Positions 40,617 through 47,162 of a stretch of 47,162 bases of DNA are shown in pieces. Numbering within the stretch: position 1 is the stretch's first letter; every line of letters starts with the position of its first letter. The DNA comes from DATKMK01 sp035541895. Lineage in GTDB: Bacteria; Desulfobacterota; Binatia; HRBIN30; JACQVA1. The notes under the pieces are model-generated. The model saw only the letters and a list, made by a program, of their open reading frames with translations, did not search any database and was not told where the DNA came from. The position numbers were made by a program, and so were the translations under genes. The stretch is taken from the NCBI GenBank assembly GCA_035541895.1, contig DATKMK010000005.1:1-47162 (forward strand). Direction: 5' to 3'.

Positions 40617-42482
40617 TTAGCCCTTGATCTGTTTCAAATCGCGCACGGCGCCGCGGGCGGCGCTGGTGGTGAGTAGCGCGTAGGCTTGCAACGCCTGCGA
40701 CACCGGCCGATTGCGCCCGACCGGCTTCCAGGCCTGCTCGCCGCGCGACAACATGTCGAGGCGCCGGCGCTTCAATTCGGCGGCGTCGACCAGCACGTCG
40801 ACGCGGCGATTCGGGATATCGATGCGGATGCGATCGCCTTCGTGCACCAACGCGATCGCGCCGCCCTCCGCGGCCTCGGGCGAGATATGGCCGATGCTCA
40901 ATCCCGACGTGCCGCCGCTGAAGCGGCCATCAGTGATCAGCGCGCAGACCTTTCCCAGATTCTTCGATTTCAGATACGAGGTCGGGTAGAGCATCTCCTG
41001 CATCCCGGGTCCGCCCTTCGGCCCCTCGTAGCGAATCACCACGACGTCGCCGGGTTTGATCTTATCGCCGAGGATCGCAGCACACGCATCGTCCTGCGAG
41101 TGGAAGATGCGCGCCGGCCCCTCGAAGTTCCAAACCGATTGATCGACGCCGGCGGTCTTGACGATGCAACCGTCTTCGGCGAGGTTGCCGTGCAACACGG
41201 CTAGGCCGCCGTCTCGGCTGTAGGCGTGTTCGACTTCACGGATACAGCCTTTGGCGACATCGCGATCAAGGTCGGCGTAGTACTTGTCCTGCGAGAACGC
41301 GACCGTGGTGCGGACGCCGCCGGGTGCGGCCAGGCTGCGGCGACACGCCACTTCACTCGCCGTCTTTCGCCGCACATCGTTGGCGTCGATCCCCGCACCC
41401 ATGGTCGCGTGTACGGTGCCGACTTCACGGTGGATCAGCCCGGCCCGATCGAGTGCGCCGAGAATGGTGAAGATACCGCCAGCATGGTTGACGTCCTCGA
41501 CATGATACGACGACGACGGCGCGACTTTGCAAATGTTGGGGACACGGCGCGACAGCCGATCGATGTCGGCCATGGTGAACTTGACACCGGCTTCGTGTGC
41601 GATCGCCAGCAGGTGGAGCACGGTGTTGGTCGAGCCGCCCATCGCGATGTCGAGGGTCATCGCGTTCTCGAAGGCCTCGAAGGTCGCGATACTGCGCGGT
41701 AGCACGCTCTGATCGTTGTCGACGTAATAGCGTTGGGCGAGTTGCACGACGCGCCGCGCGGCGTCTTCGAACAGTTGCCAGCGCGCGGCGTGGGTCGCGA
41801 CGATGGTGCCGTTGCCCGGCAATGCCAAGCCCAGCGCCTCGTTGAGGCAGTTCATGCTGTTGGCGGTGAACATCCCGGAGCACGAGCCGCAAGTCGGACA
41901 TGCCGAGCGTTCGAGGTCGGCCAAGGTCTCATCAGAGATTGCATCGTCACCCGCTGCCACCATGGCGTCGATGAGATCGATCTTCTCGGGCAGCGGCTTG
42001 CCGTGCTGATCGTGCGTTCCTTTGGAGGTACCGGCTTCCATCGGTCCGCCCGAGACGAACACCGTCGGGATGTTGAGACGCATTGCGGCCATCAACATGC
42101 CGGGCGTGATCTTGTCGCAGTTGGAGATGCACAGCAGCGCGTCGGCGACGTGCGCCTGCACCATGTACTCGACGCTGTCGGCGATCAGGTCGCGGCTCGG
42201 CAGCGAGTACAGCATGCCGCCGTGACCCATGGCGATGCCGTCGTCGACGGCGATGGTGTTGAACTCGACCCCGACGCCGCCGGCGGCGTCGATCACCTGC
42301 TTCACCCGCTGCCCGACATCGTGCAGGTGCACGTGCCCGGGCACGAACTGGGTGAAGCTGTTGGCGATGGCGATGATCGGCTTCTCGAAATCGGCATCGG
42401 TCATGCCCGTGGCGCGCCACAACGCCCGGGCGCCGGCCATGTTGCGGCCGTGAGTCGTCGTACGACTGCGATAAAAGTTCAT
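40617..42482 (-). CDS. ilvD: Dihydroxy-acid dehydratase
   Basis: A 621-residue enzyme of branched-chain amino acid synthesis, full length. Cluster cysteines Cys122 (SNCDKITPGM) and Cys195 (SACPTCGSCSGMFTANSMNC), carbamylated Lys124 and the Mg ligand Asp81 (VDDGIAMGHGGM) are present. Near residue 50 it reads FVPGHVHLHDVG; the extra cysteine of the oxygen-stable [2Fe-2S] class (PCNMHL) is absent, so it belongs to the E. coli-like [4Fe-4S], oxygen-sensitive class. No other ilv genes are near. Confidence 0.95.
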   Translation of the reverse strand: MNFYRSRTTTHGRNMAGARALWRATGMTDADFEKPIIAIANSFTQFVPGHVHLHDVGQRVKQVIDAAGGVGVEFNTIAVDDGIAMGHGGMLYSLPSRDLIADSVEYMVQAHVADALLCISNCDKITPGMLMAAMRLNIPTVFVSGGPMEAGTSKGTHDQHGKPLPEKIDLIDAMVAAGDDAISDETLADLERSACPTCGSCSGMFTANSMNCLNEALGLALPGNGTIVATHAARWQLFEDAARRVVQLAQRYYVDNDQSVLPRSIATFEAFENAMTLDIAMGGSTNTVLHLLAIAHEAGVKFTMADIDRLSRRVPNICKVAPSSSYHVEDVNHAGGIFTILGALDRAGLIHREVGTVHATMGAGIDANDVRRKTASEVACRRSLAAPGGVRTTVAFSQDKYYADLDRDVAKGCIREVEHAYSRDGGLAVLHGNLAEDGCIVKTAGVDQSVWNFEGPARIFHSQDDACAAILGDKIKPGDVVVIRYEGPKGGPGMQEMLYPTSYLKSKNLGKVCALITDGRFSGGTSGLSIGHISPEAAEGGAIALVHEGDRIRIDIPNRRVDVLVDAAELKRRRLDMLSRGEQAWKPVGRNRPVSQALQAYALLTTSAARGAVRDLKQIKG

Positions 42483-42488
42483 GCAATT

Positions 42489-42517
42489 AGTCTACACCTG
42501 CGCGCCGCGGCTGCCAA
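42489..42517 (-). promoter_or_regulatory. Candidate promoter for a leaderless ilvD transcript
   Basis: On the minus strand TTGGCA (42512-42517, five of six) and TAGACT (42489-42494, four of six) are exactly 17 bases apart. The -10 box ends six bases before the A of the ilvD ATG, so transcription would begin at or next to the start codon. No ribosome site is visible in the gap, consistent with a leaderless message. Confidence 0.4.
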
Positions 42518-42576
42518 TTGAGACCGCTCCCGGAGGGAGAGTCCCGTGCGGGCTCCTCATTCCCAAATGCGCCGAA

Positions 42577-43362
42577 TCAGGGGATCGCACAGCCGTTCAG
42601 AGCGTCGTTCACGGCTTGGACGATGAGGGCAACGTCGACTTTGGTCCCGCTCGGAATCCCATCCCGACAGGTCGACGGCGGCGCGTTGCCGAGCGCGATA
42701 TTCACCAGCTCGATGAGGTTTGCGACCGTGACCTTGCGATTACCGTCGCAGTCGCCGACGCACGAATCATCAAAAGACACGACCGTCGTCACACGACTTT
42801 GCCCGATCGCCCCGTTCGTGAGGCCCACGAGCTCGGGCGTGCAGGGATCCACCGGCACCCCACTGCACGTGTAGGGAGGGACCAAGCTAAACGCGAAGCT
42901 AGTCACCGCGGGGGCAAAGATCCCGTCGGCGAACAGCGGCAGCACCACGGTTCGACTGGCGGTCACGAGATTGAGCGTGATCGACGTGCTCAGCGAGCCG
43001 GAGGTGTAGGTGAAGAAATCCGGCTCGCTGGCAAGCGACGTTCCGCCCAATGCCTGCGTGCGGTCGTTCCCAACGTAGCGCGTCACCAGCGTGTAGGTTC
43101 CCGAACCGAATGGCGCCGACGATCCCGTGAAGGCGCCAGACAGCGTGCAGCTCGTATTCGACCCGTCAAACGCGCAGGCGCCTTGATCAAAGGCATACGT
43201 TCCCAGGTTATCGGCATTGGCCCCGAGACCATACTCGACGAAGTCTTCTGCACTCTCGCCGAGGTTCACAGTTATCGGCGCCGCCTGCGCCCCGATGGGC
43301 CTCAGCCACCAAACGGCCAGCACGAGGATTCTCAGCGGGATTCTCACCGCAGCACTACGCAT
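42577..43362 (-). CDS. Secreted hypothetical protein with dockerin-like C-terminal repeats
   Basis: About 261 residues. A signal peptide ends at GAQA before APITVNLG. The middle is a beta-rich domain with GSGTYTLVTRYVGND and many Thr/Ser residues. The last 60 residues hold two EF-hand-like repeats, GDCDGNRKVTVANLIELVNI with Asp/Asp/Asn calcium positions and GTKVDVALIVQAVNDALNGC, in dockerin type I spacing, with a cysteine near each end. No cellulosomal genes are present, so the module may serve stability or surface display. The ATG at 43368 is an alternative start; GGAG lies eight bases before 43362. Confidence 0.7.
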   Translation of the reverse strand: MRSAAVRIPLRILVLAVWWLRPIGAQAAPITVNLGESAEDFVEYGLGANADNLGTYAFDQGACAFDGSNTSCTLSGAFTGSSAPFGSGTYTLVTRYVGNDRTQALGGTSLASEPDFFTYTSGSLSTSITLNLVTASRTVVLPLFADGIFAPAVTSFAFSLVPPYTCSGVPVDPCTPELVGLTNGAIGQSRVTTVVSFDDSCVGDCDGNRKVTVANLIELVNIALGNAPPSTCRDGIPSGTKVDVALIVQAVNDALNGCAIP

Positions 43363-43512
43363 CGACATCGCTCCAGAAAAACGGGATTCATTGAGGGACA
43401 ACTGTATACGGCGAAAGACGAAATGAAAATCTGGCTGGACCCGACCGAAAACACTCCTGCCGTGCGCCGCAAGGCGGTGGCTCGACCCACCGCCGTCCTG
43501 TATGAAAGACCA

Positions 43513-44070
43513 ATGGCAGACGTTGCAGCGATCTATCACCGAACCAAAGAAGTGAACATCTACCCGATCGCGGGCGATCGATTTCTCATCGAGGCGTTTC
43601 TCCAAGACGAGGTGCACGACGTGCACGCGGAGGTTGAGATTCTGCACCCGTCGCTCGAAATCGTCGCCGCGCGCAGCGAGGTGCGCAACGGGCCGTTCAC
43701 CAACGTGTGCAACATGACGCATTCGAACGTCGAGCGGCTGGTGGGCATGCGGGTCGCACGCGGCTTCACCGGCGAGGCGCGCAAGATCGTCGGCGGCGCC
43801 GCCGGCTGCCATCGGGTCTCGGAGCTGCTGGTTGAAATCGCCCAGGCCGCCTACCAGCTCCACTTCGTGCGACTGTTTCAGGGCGTGTCTGCCGAGCAGC
43901 GGGCGCGCGAAGATGTTCCGGCGCGCCGGCACGCGTTCGTCATCAACAACATCCCGGGGATGCGCAACACCTGCTTCTCCTACAGCGAGAGCAACCAGGC
44001 GATCGTTGCCGAGAAAGCGACACCACTTCGCTTGCGAACGCAGCAGATGCCGGTGCGCCGGATTCCTTAG
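43513..44070 (+). CDS. DUF2889 family protein
   Basis: A 185-residue cytoplasmic protein with the DUF2889 layout: an N-terminal strand pair (TKEVNIYPIAGDRFLIEAFL), DVHAEVEILHPSLEIVAARS, a cysteine in FTNVCNMTHSNVERLVGMRV, GFTGEARKIVGGAAGCHRVS and a late RRHAFVINNIPGMRNTCFSY. The function of the family is unknown to me. ATG 43513 is preferred because the domain begins just after it; ATG 43423 in the same frame would add 30 unconserved residues. It is divergent from the dockerin-tailed gene. Confidence 0.7.
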   Translation: MADVAAIYHRTKEVNIYPIAGDRFLIEAFLQDEVHDVHAEVEILHPSLEIVAARSEVRNGPFTNVCNMTHSNVERLVGMRVARGFTGEARKIVGGAAGCHRVSELLVEIAQAAYQLHFVRLFQGVSAEQRAREDVPARRHAFVINNIPGMRNTCFSYSESNQAIVAEKATPLRLRTQQMPVRRIP

Positions 44071-44126
44071 AGCGGCCGATTGAGAACCGCGACGCTGGAC
44101 AGTCGCGCCGCGCGCGCGTCGGCTGA

Positions 44127-45590
44127 TCACCGAACGGTCTTGGAGCCGGCTCGCATCAGGTACCACTTGTAGAGGCGTTCGAACACGATGCGAATGCTGC
44201 TCGGGCCGAGGTACGGCATCGCGTGGTTGACGACGAACAATTTCGTCAGATCACTCACCTCGCCGGCCATGAGTTCGGCGATGATGCGACCGGCGGTCTG
44301 CGAAAAGGCGACGCCTTCCCCGTTGTAGGCCACCCCGTAGAAAATGTTCTTGTCGTCGCCGAGGACGCCGACGGATGGCGTGAAGTCCATCGTGAACCCC
44401 ATCGTGCCGCCCCACGCGTGGTCGATGCGTAACCCTTCCAGTTGCGGAAAGGTGGTGAACAAACTCTTCGTCAACGTCTCGATTGCCGGCTTGTAGTTGC
44501 CCGAGCTGAGCGCATCGTTGGCGAAATACGGCGCGTCGGAGCCGCCGATGACGATGCGTCCGTCCGCCGTCGGCCGCTGATAGTCGAACAGCACCCGCAT
44601 GTCGGCGATGCCCTGCCGGTGCTGCCAGCCGATCGATTGCCACTGCGCCGCGCTGAGCGGCTCGGTAGCCACGACGTAGCTGCACAACGGCAAGACCCGA
44701 TCGCGGAAGAACCCGAGATGCGGCGCGTAGCCGTTGAGGCCGAGCACGAGCACCGGGGCACTGATCTCGCCCATTTCGGTTTCGATGCGATGGGTCTTTG
44801 CGGGCGTCACGCGCATCACGAGCGTGCGCTCGAACACCTCGACGCCGGCGCGCTCGATGATCGGCTTGATGCCGCGCGCCAGTTTGGCGGGATTGACGAT
44901 GCCGCCGTACGGGAACTTGAGCGCCGCGACGTAGCGCGACGAACGCACTTCGGCCTGCAATTCTGAACCCTGGAGCAACGTCGTCGCGAGGCCCATCGTT
45001 TTGTACGTGGCCTGATGGGCTTCGAGCTGTGTGGCTTGCGCGTCGTTGATCGCGGTTTCGAGCATGCCGTTCTCTTCAAAGTCGCACGCGACGCCGTGCT
45101 CGGTGACCATCCGTTTGATCTGGTTGATCCCGTAGAGGCTGGCATCGAATGCCTTGCGGCCAAGCTCCGGTCCGGACTCGTGCACCCACGGCAGCAGACC
45201 GGAGAATCCGGCGTCGCAGAATCCGCCGTTGCGCCCGCTCGCGCCGTACCCGCAACACGCGCCTTCGAGCAGGACGATCCGTTTGTTCGGAAACATGCCG
45301 CTGAGATGGAAGGCCGACGAGAGCCCCGTGAAACCGCCGCCGATGATGACGATATCCGCCTTGTGCGTTCCCTTGAGTGGCGGGTTGATGGGTTGGTGTT
45401 CGAGATCGGCTGCTTTGAACCAAAAGTTGTCGAGGAAGTATTCGTACAATTGCGGCGGACGCGCCGGATCGTCGCCGAGGCGGGTCAGCCCCGCGGACAA
45501 TCCCCACGCACCCGCCGCGCCGACCACCGCGCCACCCAAGAATCTGCGCCGTGAGAGCTTCCGCTCTGCAAATCGAATGGAGGAACTCAT
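44127..45590 (-). CDS. Tat-exported FAD-dependent amine/amino-acid oxidase family protein (DadA/PuuB-like)
   Basis: A 487-residue flavoprotein with a twin-arginine signal, R14-R-R-F-L-G-G followed by a hydrophobic stretch to about residue 35. The FAD loop is IIGGGFTGLSSAFHLSG (84-89 is the GGGFTG core), followed by CCGYGASGRNGGFCDAGFSG, which is the PuuB-like flavin region. A late GVAYNGEGVAFSQTAGRIIA motif closes the FAD site. It would oxidise a primary or secondary amine or amino acid in the periplasm, unusual for the group, most members of which are cytoplasmic. GGAGGT precedes the ATG at 45590. The C terminus lies 56 bases from the convergent DUF2889 gene. Confidence 0.82.
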   Translation of the reverse strand: MSSSIRFAERKLSRRRFLGGAVVGAAGAWGLSAGLTRLGDDPARPPQLYEYFLDNFWFKAADLEHQPINPPLKGTHKADIVIIGGGFTGLSSAFHLSGMFPNKRIVLLEGACCGYGASGRNGGFCDAGFSGLLPWVHESGPELGRKAFDASLYGINQIKRMVTEHGVACDFEENGMLETAINDAQATQLEAHQATYKTMGLATTLLQGSELQAEVRSSRYVAALKFPYGGIVNPAKLARGIKPIIERAGVEVFERTLVMRVTPAKTHRIETEMGEISAPVLVLGLNGYAPHLGFFRDRVLPLCSYVVATEPLSAAQWQSIGWQHRQGIADMRVLFDYQRPTADGRIVIGGSDAPYFANDALSSGNYKPAIETLTKSLFTTFPQLEGLRIDHAWGGTMGFTMDFTPSVGVLGDDKNIFYGVAYNGEGVAFSQTAGRIIAELMAGEVSDLTKLFVVNHAMPYLGPSSIRIVFERLYKWYLMRAGSKTVR

Positions 45591-45857
45591 TGTGAACCTC
45601 CGTCGGTGTAGTATCAGCGGGCCGGCCGATCCGGCCTCTCACTCTTGCCAACTTCGGCAACCAGCGCGTCCAAGGTAACCGCCGGCGGCAGCAAGAACGG
45701 ACGGCCCTTCATCCGCGCTCATCTATCAGAGACACGAGCCGCCCACGAGGATTTGCGACGTCACCGTTAGATCGGCCGGGCGGATTGAAATTGACCCGGG
45801 GTGAGGCCGTGCCATAGAAGAGGTTCGTATGCGTCACAGGCAATGCGCAGAGGAGAT

Positions 45858-47162
45858 ATGACGAGCAAGAGCCACCCGGTATCCACCAATTCGACTTCGA
45901 CCGCCCCGCGCTTCCTCATCATCGGCGCGGGCATGTCCGGCATCCTCAGCGCCATCAAGTTGAGGGAAGCCGGGCTCGACAACTTTGCGATCTACGAGAA
46001 GGCCGATCGCCTCGGCGGCACGTGGCGAGAGAACACCTACCCCGGCATCGCCTGCGACGTGCCGTCGCACTTCTACTGCTACTCCTTCGCGTTGAATCCA
46101 GAGTGGAGCCATCGCTTCTCACCGGGCGCGGAGATCCAAGCATACTTCGAGGACATCGCGCAGCGTTACGGCGTGGGCGCGCGGATTCAGTATCGCAAGG
46201 AGATCACGCGCTGCGAGTTCGCGGCCGGGCGCTGGACGATCACGATGTCCGACGGATCGCGAGACGAGGGAGACTTCGTGATCGCCGCGACCGGCGTGCT
46301 ACACCATCCGGCCTACCCCGACATTGCAGGTCTCGACACCTTTGCCGGCGCGATGTTTCACAGCGCTCGCTGGGACCACACCGTGCCGCTGGCGGGCAAA
46401 CGGGTCGGCGTCATCGGCACCGGTTCGAGCGCGATCCAGATCGTCGGCGCGCTGGTCGATCAGGTGGCCGAGCTGTCGCTGTTCCAGCGCACCCCGCAAT
46501 GGATCATGCCGATGGGCAATCCGGCGTACAGCCCGGAGGAGAAAGCGCAGTTCCGCACGCATCCCGAGGCGATCGAGCAGCTCCGATCTGAGGTCGCTCG
46601 CATGTTCACCGAGGGCTTTGCCAACCACCTCGCCGATCTGAACTCGCCGCAGCTCCAAGCTATCCACAACGCCTGCGTCGCGAATCTCGAAAACAGCGTG
46701 AAGGACCCTGTGCTCAGGGAGAGGCTTCGGCCCAACTACCGCGCGGCGTGCAAGCGGCTGATCATGTCGGAGAACTTCTACGACGCCATCCAGCGTCCCA
46801 ACGCGAAGCTGGTCACCGAGGGCATCGAGCGGATCGAGAAGTCCGGCGTGCGAACCCGCGACGGCAAGCTGCACGAGCTCGATGTACTGGTCCTGGCTAC
46901 CGGGTTTCGCGTCGATCGCTTCATGCGGCCGATGGAGGTAGTGGGACGCAACGGCACGCCGCTCGAACAAGTCTGGAAAGATGGCCCGTATGCGTACATG
47001 GCGATCGCGATCCCCGACTTTCCGAATTTCTTCATGCTGAACGGTCCCAACAGCCCGGTCGGGAATTTCTCCCTGATCGAGGTTGCGGAGCTGCAGGTCT
47101 CGTGCATCTTGCAGCTCGTCGAGCAGGTTCGTTCGGGCACGTGCCGAGAGCTGAGCCCCTCG
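45858..47162 (+). CDS. Flavin-containing/Baeyer-Villiger-type monooxygenase, cut by window end
   Basis: An open frame of 435 residues that runs off the right edge. FAD loop GAGMSG at 23-28, then GGTWRENTYPGIACDVPSHF, the BVMO fingerprint F162-A-G-x3-H168-x3-W172-D, the NADP loop VGVIGTGSSAIQIVGAL and a late LVLATGFRVDRFM. It uses NADPH and O2 to hydroxylate or insert oxygen next to a carbonyl; the substrate is not known. AGGAG lies two bases before ATG 45858; an in-frame ATG at 45843 would add five residues. The true C terminus, probably some 50-60 residues more, is missing. Confidence 0.9.
   Translation, partial: MTSKSHPVSTNSTSTAPRFLIIGAGMSGILSAIKLREAGLDNFAIYEKADRLGGTWRENTYPGIACDVPSHFYCYSFALNPEWSHRFSPGAEIQAYFEDIAQRYGVGARIQYRKEITRCEFAAGRWTITMSDGSRDEGDFVIAATGVLHHPAYPDIAGLDTFAGAMFHSARWDHTVPLAGKRVGVIGTGSSAIQIVGALVDQVAELSLFQRTPQWIMPMGNPAYSPEEKAQFRTHPEAIEQLRSEVARMFTEGFANHLADLNSPQLQAIHNACVANLENSVKDPVLRERLRPNYRAACKRLIMSENFYDAIQRPNAKLVTEGIERIEKSGVRTRDGKLHELDVLVLATGFRVDRFMRPMEVVGRNGTPLEQVWKDGPYAYMAIAIPDFPNFFMLNGPNSPVGNFSLIEVAELQVSCILQLVEQVRSGTCRELSPS

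Noticed and set aside
42520..42560. Two small hairpins upstream of ilvD as an amino-acid attenuator
   Set aside because: No leader peptide with Ile/Val/Leu codons and no T tract; they may simply end the upstream gene's transcript.
1..47162. tRNA, rRNA, insertion sequence or phage genes
   Set aside because: None was recognised: no cloverleaf with a CCA-type end, no transposase, integrase or phage structural motif. A covariance-model search could not be run.

Overview
The window is 47 kb of gene-dense, high-GC DNA (GTG and TTG starts, lipoprotein lipoboxes, two Tat signals, no rRNA, tRNA or CRISPR seen). It looks like a chromosomal contig of an aerobic, uncultured Gram-negative bacterium. The combination of an F420-type LLM oxidoreductase, alternative complex III, an A2-type caa3 oxidase and a secreted protein ending in a dockerin-like repeat (GDCDGNRKVTVANLIELVN) suggests a deep 'deltaproteobacterial' lineage, possibly Binatota. 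This assignment is an inference from gene content only.

Layout. 1-5.3 kb: accessory ground with a deleted adenylate-cyclase/ATPase remnant, an LLM/VOC pair, a membrane glycosyltransferase-like protein, then a 1.5-kb graveyard (patatin fragment, GDSL esterase with an extraneous tail, fragment of a secreted protein on the minus strand, frameshifted second VOC copy). 5.3-6.6 kb: patatin lipase, minus strand. 6.75-22.5 kb: one long plus-strand respiratory block, actABCDEF - small membrane protein - sco - coxBACD - sdhCAB. Succinate is oxidised by Sdh, quinol by alternative complex III, and electrons pass to O2 through the caa3 oxidase. 22.6-30.4 kb: an N-terminally truncated GT92-like gene facing a tight five-gene minus-strand operon (radical SAM HemN-like, IPMDH-like, isochorismatase-aldehyde dehydrogenase fusion, Rieske oxygenase, COG4671-like glycosyltransferase). 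This operon is the best candidate for an undescribed pathway. 30.5-34.3 kb: VOC protein, GH1 glucosidase, cysteine-rich lipoprotein, NUDIX hydrolase, small STAS-like protein and a lipoprotein. 34.3-37.9 kb: a repeat-rich intergenic region, then a sigma-54 response regulator and its histidine kinase. 37.9-47.2 kb: NDH-2, CitMHS-type antiporter, ilvD, dockerin-tailed secreted protein, DUF2889 protein, Tat-exported FAD oxidoreductase, and a flavin monooxygenase cut by the window end.

Non-coding structure is unusually rich: two arrays of 7-bp repeats (one inside the actE leader), three related long palindromes, an 18-bp tandem array in which each unit is itself a hairpin, and plausible sigma-70 promoters for act, ilvD and the radical-SAM operon. 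No computation was run; all family calls come from reading motifs.
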